In this document: in pieces, positions 1 to 7,092 of the stretch
Layout: each line of letters opens with the position of its first letter
Numbering within the stretch: the first letter of the stretch is position 1
Source: Bacteroidales bacterium
GTDB lineage: Bacteria > Bacteroidota > Bacteroidia > Bacteroidales > UBA932
DNA length: 7,968 nucleotides
Assembly: GCA_004552115.1 (NCBI GenBank)
Contig: SFPH01000030.1
Location: 1 to 7,968 of the forward strand
Direction of reading: 5' to 3'
Notes under the pieces: generated by a model
The model's input: only the letters and a program-made list of their open reading frames with translations
The model's database searches: none
Told to the model about the DNA's origin: nothing
Position numbers and translations under genes: made by a program

Positions 1-768
1 GATAATGTCCGGATGCATCATATTGGCCAATGTCTCGATATGATGGAAATTTTCGGCAAAGGCCCGCTTGTTCTTCAGGCATTCCTCGAATGAATGCAGA
101 ACAGTGACACCTTCCCCCGGCTTCGGGCTGCCGCTGACCATGAAGGCAATCTGCGGAATCTTCTGCATATCCCGCCTGCCCCAGCCGGCCTCGATTCCCC
201 TGGTCAGCTCCAGCATCGGCCTCTCGCCCATACCGTAGCAAAGATAATCAGCCCCGCTGGTTTCCAGCACCGACGGCATCAGGCAATCCTTCCAGTAGTC
301 ATAATGGGCAAGCCTGCGGAGAGAAGCCTCAACGCCTCCTATCACCACCGGCACATCCGGATAAATCTCCTTGAGAATACGGGTATATACCGTCACGGCA
401 TAGTCGGGCCTCTGTCCGGACTTTCCTTCCGGAGTATATGCGTCATCGTGCCTCAGCCTCTTGGATGCGGTGTAATGATTGACCATCGAGTCCATTGCTC
501 CGGCATTGACCCCGAAATAAAGCCTTGGTCTGCCCAGTTTGCGGAAATCCCGGAGGTCATCCCTCCAGTTCGGCTGAGGCACAACCGCCACACGCCAGCC
601 CCATTTCTGAAGCCAGCGTGCAATGCAGGCGGTTCCGAACGACGGATGGTCGATGAAAGCATCGCCTGTGAAAATGATTATGTCAATGTAGTCCCATCCC
701 AACGCCTCGACTTCCTTTTTCGAAGTCGGGAACATGTATGCGGACTCTTTCTGTTCAATGGAAGCCAT
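1..768 (-). CDS. ygiQ: YgiQ family radical SAM protein, N-terminal 256 residues (cut by window start)
   Basis: The minus strand is open without a stop from the ATG at 768 to the window edge, giving 256 residues of a protein normally around 600 or more. Family hallmarks seen are GDAFIDHPSFG (residues 35-45), NAGAMDSMVNHYTASKR (about 88-104), RHDDAYTPEGK (106-116) and the signature GGVEASLRRLAHYDYW (144-159). This is the N-terminal domain of the UPF0313/YgiQ family. The CX3CX2C iron-sulfur motif of the radical SAM core should lie further on, outside the window, so catalytic competence cannot be judged. The cellular reaction of YgiQ is not established to my knowledge. The start at 768 is preferred over Met12 because it shares one base with the argS stop (TAATG) and has GGAGAGG 5 nt upstream. 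It is the last visible gene of the htrA-rpoD-argS string. Confidence 0.93.
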   Translation of the reverse strand, partial: MASIEQKESAYMFPTSKKEVEALGWDYIDIIIFTGDAFIDHPSFGTACIARWLQKWGWRVAVVPQPNWRDDLRDFRKLGRPRLYFGVNAGAMDSMVNHYTASKRLRHDDAYTPEGKSGQRPDYAVTVYTRILKEIYPDVPVVIGGVEASLRRLAHYDYWKDCLMPSVLETSGADYLCYGMGERPMLELTRGIEAGWGRRDMQKIPQIAFMVSGSPKPGEGVTVLHSFEECLKNKRAFAENFHHIETLANMMHPDII

Positions 769-2558
769 TACATCCTCTCCGGAAGCTGGATTCCGAGAAT
801 ATCCATAGCCTTCACGAGAACCTCGGCGACAGTCTGGATGAGGACAAGCCTGAACCTGCGGACATCCTGATCCTCCTCCTGGAGAATCCTGGTATCGTGA
901 TAATACTGGTTGAACTCCTTCGCCAGGTCATAGGCATAGTTGGCAATCACTGCAGGAGAATATGCCGCACCGGCCTCCGCGACCTTCGCAGGATATGTGG
1001 AGAGCAGCTTGATGAGCCTTGTCTCCTTGGCGGACGGCTCAATGGAGGCAAGCACGTCAGCTGCCTTGTGCGATATACCCTGGTCGTCAGCCTTCCTCAG
1101 GATGGACTTGATACGGGCGTGGGTGTACTGGATGAACGGACCCGTATTGCCGTTGAAGTCAATGGACTCCTTAGGGTTGAAGAGCATTGTCTTCTTAGGA
1201 TCCACCTTGATGATGAAGTACTTGAGGGCTCCGAGACCAATCATCCTGTAAAGCTGGGCCTTCTCGTCATCTGACATGTCGGCGAGCTTGCCGGATTCCT
1301 CGGAGGTCTTCCTGGCCTCATCGTACATCTGCTCCAGAAGGTCATCAGCATCGACAACGGTACCCTCGCGTGACTTCATCTTGCCCTCAGGCAGCTCGAC
1401 CATACCGTAGGAAAGATGGAAAATGTCATCCGCCCACTTGAAACCGAGCTTTCCGAGAATGAGCTTCAGCACCTGGAAATGGTAGTTCTGCTCATTGCCG
1501 ACAACATAAACGTGGCTGTCAAGCTTGTATTCGGAGAATCTCCTCTCGGCAGTTCCGAGGTCCTGGGTCATATACACAGAAGTTCCGTCGCTCCTGAGCA
1601 GGAGTTTCCTGTCAAGCCCGTCCGCGGTAAGGTCACACCATACGGAACCGTCCGGATCCTTCACGAACACGCCCATATCCAGTCCCTTCTGAACCAGTTC
1701 CTTGCCGAGGAGATATGTCTCGGACTCGAAATACGTCTTGTCGAATGAAATGCCGAGCTCCCTGTAGGTCTTGTCGAAGCCGTCCATCACCCAGCCGTTC
1801 ATTGTCTTCCAGAGTTCCCTGACATCCTTGTCGCCCTCTTCCCATTTCACAAGCATCTCGTGGGCCTCCTTCAGGGATGGGGCCTCCTTCTCGGCCTGGT
1901 CCTTGGTCATTCCGCCGGCAACAAGCTCGTCAACTTCCTTCTTGTAGATATCGTTGAATGCCACATAGCAGTCGCCTACGAGGTGGTCGCCCTTCTTGCC
2001 GGAATTCTCCGGGGTAATACCGTTGCCTGCCTTCAGCCAGGCAAGCATCGACTTGCAGATATGCACTCCCCTGTCATTGACAAGGGTGACCTTCATCACA
2101 TTGTTGCCGCAGGCCTTGAGAAGCCTTGAAACCGAGTCTCCGAGGAGATTGTTCCTGATATGGCCGAGGTGGAGCGGCTTGTTGGTGTTCGGCGATGAAA
2201 ACTCGACCATTATGTTCTGTCCCGTGGATGGGAGCTGGCCAAAATCATTGTCCGACAATATGTCATTGAAGAGTTCGTTCCAGTAAAGCGGAGAGAAGGA
2301 AATGTTCAGGAAGCCCTTGACGCAGTTGTAGCCTGCAATCTCGGACACGTTCTCCCTGAGCCATTCACCTATGGCTTTGCCCGTGTTCTCCGGGGACGAA
2401 TGGGATACCTTCAGCAGAGGGAATACCACGAGGGTATAGTCTCCCTCGAACTCCTTCCTGGTCACCTGGACCTGGAGCGAACCCTGCTCCACATCAGCCC
2501 CATAGAGGCTCTTTATGGCCTCGGCTGCCTTAGTCTGTATAAATGTTTCTGGTGTCAT
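768..2558 (-). CDS. argS: Arginyl-tRNA synthetase
   Basis: This is a 596-residue class I aminoacyl-tRNA synthetase that charges tRNA-Arg with arginine using ATP in the cytosol; the length is normal for the bacterial family. An N-terminal Arg-tRNA-synthetase additional domain covers roughly residues 1-90. The class I HIGH signature reads HLGH at 130-133 within SSPNTNKPLHLGHIRNN. The KMSKS-equivalent reads KMKSREGTVV at 393-402, the usual form in this family. A C-terminal DALR anticodon-binding domain starts near residue 478 with QYTHARI and includes YYHDTRIL near 552-559. The ATG at 2558 starts 18 nt after the rpoD stop, with only a weak GGAA upstream. The stop TAA overlaps the ygiQ ATG by one base. 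Placement behind rpoD implies cotranscription. Nothing is truncated or missing. Confidence 0.98.
   Translation of the reverse strand: MTPETFIQTKAAEAIKSLYGADVEQGSLQVQVTRKEFEGDYTLVVFPLLKVSHSSPENTGKAIGEWLRENVSEIAGYNCVKGFLNISFSPLYWNELFNDILSDNDFGQLPSTGQNIMVEFSSPNTNKPLHLGHIRNNLLGDSVSRLLKACGNNVMKVTLVNDRGVHICKSMLAWLKAGNGITPENSGKKGDHLVGDCYVAFNDIYKKEVDELVAGGMTKDQAEKEAPSLKEAHEMLVKWEEGDKDVRELWKTMNGWVMDGFDKTYRELGISFDKTYFESETYLLGKELVQKGLDMGVFVKDPDGSVWCDLTADGLDRKLLLRSDGTSVYMTQDLGTAERRFSEYKLDSHVYVVGNEQNYHFQVLKLILGKLGFKWADDIFHLSYGMVELPEGKMKSREGTVVDADDLLEQMYDEARKTSEESGKLADMSDDEKAQLYRMIGLGALKYFIIKVDPKKTMLFNPKESIDFNGNTGPFIQYTHARIKSILRKADDQGISHKAADVLASIEPSAKETRLIKLLSTYPAKVAEAGAAYSPAVIANYAYDLAKEFNQYYHDTRILQEEDQDVRRFRLVLIQTVAEVLVKAMDILGIQLPERM
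774..780 (-). promoter_or_regulatory. Ribosome binding site for ygiQ inside the argS 3' end
   Basis: On the minus strand GGAGAGG is followed by a 5-nt spacer (atgta) and the ygiQ ATG. The same bases encode the last codons of ArgS (Glu-Arg). A strong Shine-Dalgarno match is notable in a phylum that often lacks one, and it supports the ATG at 768 as the start. Together with the TAATG junction it suggests translational coupling. Confidence 0.55.
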
Positions 2559-2576
2559 TGATTTTCCGGTTAAGCA

Positions 2577-3437
2577 TTATCCGAGATAGCCCTTGAGCAG
2601 CTTGCTCCTGTTCGGGCTCTTGAGCCTTCTGATGGCTTTCTCCTTTATCTGGCGCACACGCTCGCGGGTCAGGCCGAAACGCTCGCCGATTTCCTCGAGG
2701 GTCATCTCCTGGCAGCCGATGCCGAAGAAGGACTTGATGATTTCCCTCTCCCTGCTTGAAAGTGTGGAAAGAGCCCTTTCGATCTCGGTATTGAGAGACT
2801 CGTTGACAAGACCGCGGTCAGCGCTCGGGGAATCGTCGTTCGGAAGCACGTCGAGAAGGCTGTTGTCCTCGCCCTCCACGAAAGGAGCATCCACGGAAAC
2901 GTGGCGGCCGGATACCCTGAGGGTGTCGGAAATCTTGTCCTTCGGAACGTCGATCATCTCGGAGAGTTCCTCGCTTGAAGGCTGGCGCTCGTTCTCCTGC
3001 TCGAACTTTGAGAGGGCCTTGTTGATCTTGTTCAATGAGCCCACCTGGTTCAGAGGAAGCCTGACGATGCGGGACTGCTCTGCAAGGGCCTGGAGAATCG
3101 ACTGGCGGATCCACCATACCGCATAGGAAATGAACTTGAAGCCCCTGGTCTCGTCGAATTTCTCGGCGGCCTTGATGAGTCCGAGGTTGCCCTCATTGAT
3201 GAGGTCAGGGAGGCTGAGTCCCTGATTCTGATATTGCTTCGCTACCGAAACGACGAATCTGAGGTTCGCCTTGGTAAGCTTTTCAAGCGCTTTCTGATCA
3301 CCTTTCCTGATGCGTTGAGCCAGTTCCACCTCTTCTTCAGGTGAAACCAGCTCTTCTCTTCCTATTTCCTGGAGGTACTTGTCAAGCGACGCGCTCTCCC
3401 TGTTGGTAATCGATTTTGTAATCTTAAGTTGTCTCAT
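2577..3437 (-). CDS. rpoD: RNA polymerase primary sigma factor (RpoD/SigA, Bacteroidota type)
   Basis: This 286-residue sigma-70 factor directs RNA polymerase to housekeeping promoters. Region 1.2 covers about residues 15-47. Region 2 includes [18 protein letters not shown] (78-95) and [17 protein letters not shown] (98-114), the core-binding and -10 recognition segments. Region 3 runs about 129-205. Region 4.2 carries the helix-turn-helix [20 protein letters not shown] (246-265), which reads the -33 element. Region 1.1 and the non-conserved region of proteobacterial RpoD are absent. That is normal for the primary sigma of this phylum and helps place the organism. The ATG at 3437 has AAAGG 6 nt upstream, in the 15-nt gap after htrA. 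An alternative sigma is unlikely given the complete, canonical regions 2 and 4 and the [11 protein letters not shown]-terminus typical of Bacteroidota SigA. Confidence 0.98.
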   Translation of the reverse strand: MRQLKITKSITNRESASLDKYLQEIGREELVSPEEEVELAQRIRKGDQKALEKLTKANLRFVVSVAKQYQNQGLSLPDLINEGNLGLIKAAEKFDETRGFKFISYAVWWIRQSILQALAEQSRIVRLPLNQVGSLNKINKALSKFEQENERQPSSEELSEMIDVPKDKISDTLRVSGRHVSVDAPFVEGEDNSLLDVLPNDDSPSADRGLVNESLNTEIERALSTLSSREREIIKSFFGIGCQEMTLEEIGERFGLTRERVRQIKEKAIRRLKSPNRSKLLKGYLG

Positions 3438-3443
3438 ATATTG

Positions 3444-3448
3444 CCTTT
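3444..3448 (-). promoter_or_regulatory. Ribosome binding site for rpoD
   Basis: AAAGG on the minus strand lies 6 nt before the rpoD ATG at 3437, in the 15-nt gap that follows the htrA stop codon. It supports the chosen start. No -7 element is evident in so short a gap, so rpoD expression probably depends on readthrough from htrA or on a promoter inside htrA that I cannot identify. Confidence 0.4.
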
Positions 3449-3452
3449 GGTT

Positions 3453-4889
3453 CTAATCTTTCCCAAAAGCGAAGTAAGCGGCCTTGCCATAAGAAGTCAC
3501 ACCCTCTACATATACAGCCCTCTTCGCCTTCTTCACGATGTTTATCACATCTTCGGCCTTGCTTACAGGCTGATCGTTCACATAAAGGATGATGAATCCG
3601 TCCTTGACGCCGGCATCCTGGATCTTGCCCGGGCCGACTGAAACAATCTCTACTCCCGACTTGAGACCAAGAGCCGCAAGAGTCTCCTTCGACGCCTCCC
3701 TGATCTTGGAGCCGTAGAAAGCAGTGGACCCGTCAATATCTCTTGTACCGGTTTCCGAGGCAGTGCCCTGGAATGTGACCTCCAGAATCTTCTCGTCTCC
3801 ACCTCTTATGACGGTAACGGCAGCCTTGTCGCCAGGATTGTATGAACTGATTTTTTCCTGTAAGGATGAAGGAGAGGTGATGGCCGTGGAATCAACCTTG
3901 ACGAGCACATCGCCCTTCCTGATTCCGGCCTTGTCAGCAGCGCCTCCTTCCAAAACCTCCTCTATATATACTCCATTTGGCGAGAAAAGTTTCAATTCTT
4001 TCGCTTTTTCATCAGTAATGGCCGACATTGTCACACCGAGGATGGCTCTCTTGACACTTCCGAAGTCAATGAGGTCGTCAGCAATCTTCCTTACGATATT
4101 GGATGGGATGGCAAATGAATATCCAGTGTAAGAACCTGTCTGTGAGATGATTGCCGTATTGACTCCGACAAGTTCACCCTTCTGGTTGACGAGGGCTCCG
4201 CCACTGTTTCCCGGATTGACGGCGGCATCTGTCTGGATGAATGACTCGATTTTGAATTCACCGTTGTAATGAGGCATCTGGCGACCCTTAGCGCTGACGA
4301 TGCCGGCGGTGATGGTGGACCTGAGGTCGTACGGGCTGCCGATCGCAATGACCCACTGACCGAGCCTGAGCTGGTCGGAATCCCCGAAAGGAACTACCGG
4401 AAGTCCCTGGGCGTCAATCTTGATGATGGCGACATCCGTGGCCGGGTCGGTGCCGATGACCGTAGCCGGATAGGTCTTGTTGTTGTTCAATGTCACCTCC
4501 ACCTTGGTAGCTCCATCGACCACGTGGTTGTTGGTGACAATAAATCCGTCAGGACGGATGATGACGCCTGAACCGCTGCCCTGCTGCTCCCTGGACTGCG
4601 GAGTAGCCTGGTCTCCGAAGAAGAAGCGGAAGAACGGGTCCACTGTATAATTCTGCTGCTGCCTGATCGTCACCTTGACATATACAACCGCATCCACTGC
4701 AGACTCGGCCGCATATGTGAAATCGGGATAATCCGTCTGTGACAGATTGACAGTCCTGTATGCCGCACCGTCGGCAGATATGGCAGATGCGCCGGCAACC
4801 TCGCCGGGAACGCAAGCTTTAACAACTCCGAATGCTGTAAGACCGGCAACAACGGCCGATACGCAGATTGTAAGCAATGACTTGTTCAT
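3453..4889 (-). CDS. HtrA/DegP-DegQ family periplasmic serine protease (Do-like) with two PDZ domains
   Basis: This is a trypsin-fold serine protease/chaperone expected to act on misfolded envelope proteins in the periplasm. Using the ATG at 4889 (478 residues), a hydrophobic N-terminal segment at about 4-24 serves as a signal peptide or anchor. The catalytic triad is His122 (VTNNHVVDG), Asp152 (DPATDVAIIKI) and Ser229 (NPGNSGGAL). The segment FFRFFFGDQ near 87-93 followed by GSGSGVII is typical of the family. PDZ1 runs about 283-376 and a second, more divergent PDZ about 396-471. The ORF stays open to a TTG at 4916. The ATG is preferred because it starts directly at the signal peptide (MNKSLLT) and has AGAAAGAG just upstream. 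It heads the htrA-rpoD-argS-ygiQ string. Whether it is DegP- or DegQ-like in function cannot be decided from sequence alone. Confidence 0.96.
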   Translation of the reverse strand: MNKSLLTICVSAVVAGLTAFGVVKACVPGEVAGASAISADGAAYRTVNLSQTDYPDFTYAAESAVDAVVYVKVTIRQQQNYTVDPFFRFFFGDQATPQSREQQGSGSGVIIRPDGFIVTNNHVVDGATKVEVTLNNNKTYPATVIGTDPATDVAIIKIDAQGLPVVPFGDSDQLRLGQWVIAIGSPYDLRSTITAGIVSAKGRQMPHYNGEFKIESFIQTDAAVNPGNSGGALVNQKGELVGVNTAIISQTGSYTGYSFAIPSNIVRKIADDLIDFGSVKRAILGVTMSAITDEKAKELKLFSPNGVYIEEVLEGGAADKAGIRKGDVLVKVDSTAITSPSSLQEKISSYNPGDKAAVTVIRGGDEKILEVTFQGTASETGTRDIDGSTAFYGSKIREASKETLAALGLKSGVEIVSVGPGKIQDAGVKDGFIILYVNDQPVSKAEDVINIVKKAKRAVYVEGVTSYGKAAYFAFGKD

Positions 4890-4926
4890 ATCTCTTTCTG
4901 TTTTAATTGTTTTCAAATTACGGATT

Positions 4927-4943
4927 CTCCCCGTCCGGGGGAG
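4927..4943. repeat. Short hairpin in divergent htrA/dnaN intergenic region
   Basis: CTCCCC (4927-4932) pairs with GGGGAG (4938-4943) around the 5-nt loop GTCCG. This gives a six-base-pair, GC-rich stem in an otherwise AT-rich spacer. It lies 38 nt upstream of the htrA ATG, inside the likely htrA leader. There is no U-run on either strand, so it does not look like an intrinsic terminator. A role in mRNA leader structure or protein binding is possible but not shown. Confidence 0.45.
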
Positions 4944-4944
4944 C

Positions 4945-4954
4945 CAAGGCCTTG
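4945..4954. repeat. Perfect 10-bp palindrome CAAGGCCTTG (possible operator)
   Basis: CAAGGCCTTG reads the same on both strands and lies next to the hairpin at 4927-4943, downstream of the tentative htrA -7 element. The symmetry suits a dimeric DNA-binding protein, but a 10-bp palindrome can arise by chance and no regulator is identified. Confidence 0.25.
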
Positions 4955-4960
4955 AAAAAT

Positions 4961-4969
4961 CAAATTATA
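4961..4969 (-). promoter_or_regulatory. Possible -7 element for htrA-rpoD operon
   Basis: The minus strand reads TATAATTTG, which resembles the Bacteroidota -7 consensus TAnnTTTG but has one extra base between TA and TTTG. No clear TTTG -33 box lies 19-21 nt upstream. A start just downstream would give a leader of about 65 nt that includes the 4927-4943 hairpin. A second TAATTTG lies at 4914-4920, also off-consensus, this time one base short. This is a tentative call made from position and partial motif match. Confidence 0.3.
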
Positions 4970-4992
4970 TGCCATAAGTCGGGAATTTTGAT

Positions 4993-5000
4993 TATCTTTG
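4993..5000 (+). promoter_or_regulatory. dnaN promoter, Bacteroidota -7 element
   Basis: TATCTTTG matches TAnnTTTG exactly, the -7 consensus read by the Bacteroidota primary sigma. A TATG at 4968-4971, 21 nt upstream, matches three of four bases of the TTTG -33 box. Transcription would start near 5006-5007, leaving an AT-rich leader of about 32 nt before the dnaN ATG at 5039. The position is right for the dnaN-exonuclease operon. Confidence 0.6.
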
Positions 5001-5038
5001 TAGTTACCCGTTTTACCGAATATAAAAGTATATAGGAT

Positions 5039-6160
5039 ATGAAATTCGCAGTATCAAGCTCAGAACTTCTGAAAGGCCTTCTGACAGTTTCAAAGGCCAT
5101 TCCGTCCAAGGCGACGGAAGCCATTCTGGAAGACTATCTCTTCTCCCTGAGCGGAGACTTGCTCGAGGTTACCGCATCGGACAAGGAAATCACGATGAAG
5201 ACCTCGATCGCAGTGGATAACAAGGAAGGCGACGGCAGAATCGCCGTCCCTGCCAGACAGTTGAACGACCTTCTCAGGGAATTGCCTGACCAGCCGCTCA
5301 CCATCAGGACAATAAGCGAGAACCAGTTCGAATGCGCCTGGGCCAGCGGAGAATCCTCCCTGCCTTATTTCAACCCTGACGACTATCCGGAGTGCCAGAC
5401 CACAGGACCGGATGCCATCACCGTTGAATTTCCGGCAATGACGCTGGTGGACGGCATAAGCAGGACCATCTACGCATCCTCCGACGAGGACAACCGCCCG
5501 GTGATGAACAGTATCTTCTTCGACATCAACCCGGATTCGACCACTCTCGTGGCCTCCGACCTGCAGAAGCTGACCTGCTACACGGCTGATGACGTCAAGG
5601 CTGAAAACCCTTGCTCGTTCATCCTCAACAAGAGGCACGCCGCCGTCATCAAATCCATCATCGGCAAGGACGTGGAGTCCGTCAAGGTGACCTTCGACGC
5701 CAGGACGGTAGTGTTCAGATACGACGGCACAGTGATAATCTGCTGCCTTGTTGTCGGCAAATATCCGGACTACAGGACCATCATCCCGCAGAACAACTCC
5801 AACATCCTCAAGATCAACAGGACATTGCTCCTGAATACGGTAAGGCGCATTTCGGTATGTTCCCCGAAGGCATCGAACCACATCAAGTTCGACCTTACGC
5901 CGGGCTTCATCGAGATTTCCGCCCAGGACCTGGGCTTCGAGATTGCCGCACACGAGAAGATAAGCTGCCAGTATGACGGCAGCGATCTCCAGATAGGTTT
6001 CAAGTCCACCCACATCATCGAGATGCTCTCGAACCTCAGCTGTGACGAAGTGGTGATGAAGTTCGCAGACAGGAGACGGTCTGCCCTCCTGATGCCTTCA
6101 GAGGAGGATGCCAAGTCGGAGAAGGTCTTCGGCATTGTAATGCCGATAATGGTCAAATAA
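5039..6160 (+). CDS. dnaN: DNA polymerase III beta subunit (sliding clamp)
   Basis: This 373-residue protein is the ring-shaped processivity clamp that tethers replicative polymerase and repair enzymes to DNA. The length fits the family, with three clamp domains at about 1-120, 125-245 and 246-373. Hallmarks are the N-terminus MKFAVSSSELLKGLLTVSKAI, YASSDEDNRPVMNSIFF (145-161), GKYPDYRTIIP (240-250) and the C-terminal MPIMVK, corresponding to the MP(V/M)R(L) segment that lines the partner-binding pocket. The ATG at 5039 follows the predicted promoter by about 32 nt, with GGAT just upstream. It is followed after 14 nt by an exonuclease gene, a recurring arrangement in Bacteroidales. dnaA is not next to it in this window. 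Confidence 0.98.
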   Translation: MKFAVSSSELLKGLLTVSKAIPSKATEAILEDYLFSLSGDLLEVTASDKEITMKTSIAVDNKEGDGRIAVPARQLNDLLRELPDQPLTIRTISENQFECAWASGESSLPYFNPDDYPECQTTGPDAITVEFPAMTLVDGISRTIYASSDEDNRPVMNSIFFDINPDSTTLVASDLQKLTCYTADDVKAENPCSFILNKRHAAVIKSIIGKDVESVKVTFDARTVVFRYDGTVIICCLVVGKYPDYRTIIPQNNSNILKINRTLLLNTVRRISVCSPKASNHIKFDLTPGFIEISAQDLGFEIAAHEKISCQYDGSDLQIGFKSTHIIEMLSNLSCDEVVMKFADRRRSALLMPSEEDAKSEKVFGIVMPIMVK

Positions 6161-6174
6161 CACCTTGGTCGAAG

Positions 6175-7092
6175 ATGAATCTCAATCTTGAAAGGCCTCT
6201 CCTGTTCTTCGATATCGAGAGCACGGGGCTTAATATAGCGACCGACTGCATTGCCGAGCTGAGTTTCGTGAAAATCTTCCCGGACGGAGAGCAGAGAATC
6301 AAGACCTGGAAGCTCTGCCCGTGGAACTATGTGGCCAGATGCCAGCAGCCCATGAACCCGAGCGCAAGCGAGGTGAACGGACTGAAGGACGAGGATCTGG
6401 CAGGATGCCCGAAGTTCCATGAGGTTGTGGACGAAGTGGTGGAATGGCTTACTGACAGCGACCTGGCCGGGTTCAATTCGGCCAAGTTCGACCTGCCGAT
6501 GCTGGCCGAGGAAATCGAGAGGGTCCGCCTTTTCATGAACAGGAACATTGACCTGAACCTCCACGAAAAGAAGATGGTGGACGTCCAGACCATATACCAC
6601 GCAATGGAGCCGAGAAATCTCAGGGCCGCATACAGGTTCTACTGCGGAGGTCAGGATTTCGAGAATGCGCACACGGCCGAGGCTGACACTATCGCCACCT
6701 ACGAGGTGCTCAAAGGCCAGCTTGACAGATATCCTGACCAGCTGAAGAACAATGTGGATTTCCTTGCCAATTTCGCAGGCCGCCCCAAGACCGTGGACTA
6801 TGCCGGAAGGCTTCTTTTCGGAAAGGACGGCGAGGCCATCATAAGTTTCGGAAAGCACAAGGGAAAGACCGCACGCGAGGTTTACCGCACTGAGCCTTCG
6901 TATTTCGCCTGGATTCAGAACGGAGAGTTCACCCTTGACACCAAGAGGCAGTTCGAAATCCTCAGGCAGCAGTTTGAAGCGGAGAAAAAGGAGGCGGCAA
7001 GACAGAGCCGCAAGCCATTGGAAGGCAAGGACTTCGAAGATGCCACCCAGCTCCTTTTCCAGCATTTCGGAGGAGATAGACACCAGCGTTGA
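6175..7092 (+). CDS. DEDDh 3'-5' exonuclease (DnaQ/ExoX-like, DNA polymerase III epsilon family)
   Basis: This is a 305-residue two-metal nuclease. The DEDDh residues are Asp13 and Glu15 (FFDIESTG), Asp106 (NSAKFDLPML), His166 and Asp171 (HTAEADT). The fold core covers about residues 8-185. An ExoX-like C-terminal segment follows at about 222-262 (FGKHKGKTAREVYRTEPSYFAW). The last 40 or so residues are a charged extension ending in a QLLF motif at 292-295. From memory, Bacteroides counterparts are about 255 residues, so this tail looks longer than usual. Its place 14 nt behind dnaN suggests use in replication proofreading or repair with the clamp. It could equally be a general ExoX-type nuclease, and partnership with the polymerase is inferred. 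Its TGA stop overlaps the next gene's TTG start. Confidence 0.92.
   Translation: MNLNLERPLLFFDIESTGLNIATDCIAELSFVKIFPDGEQRIKTWKLCPWNYVARCQQPMNPSASEVNGLKDEDLAGCPKFHEVVDEVVEWLTDSDLAGFNSAKFDLPMLAEEIERVRLFMNRNIDLNLHEKKMVDVQTIYHAMEPRNLRAAYRFYCGGQDFENAHTAEADTIATYEVLKGQLDRYPDQLKNNVDFLANFAGRPKTVDYAGRLLFGKDGEAIISFGKHKGKTAREVYRTEPSYFAWIQNGEFTLDTKRQFEILRQQFEAEKKEAARQSRKPLEGKDFEDATQLLFQHFGGDRHQR

Noticed and set aside
94..870. 258-codon plus-strand open frame at the left end
   Set aside because: It is antisense to the ygiQ N-terminus and the argS end, both of which have strong family motifs.
1359..1380. KMKSR in place of KMSKS in ArgS
   Set aside because: Arginyl-tRNA synthetases commonly deviate from the class I KMSKS motif, so this is not a defect.
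1591..1604. CTCCTGAGCAGGAG inverted repeat
   Set aside because: It lies in argS codons for LLLRS, a conserved protein segment, and the two-base loop makes a functional hairpin unlikely.
2577..3437. Short sigma factor lacking region 1.1
   Set aside because: This is the normal primary sigma architecture in Bacteroidota, not a truncation or an alternative sigma.
5090..6013. 307-codon minus-strand open frame within dnaN
   Set aside because: It is wholly antisense to dnaN, with low-complexity, Val/Asp/Gly-rich translation typical of a shadow frame.
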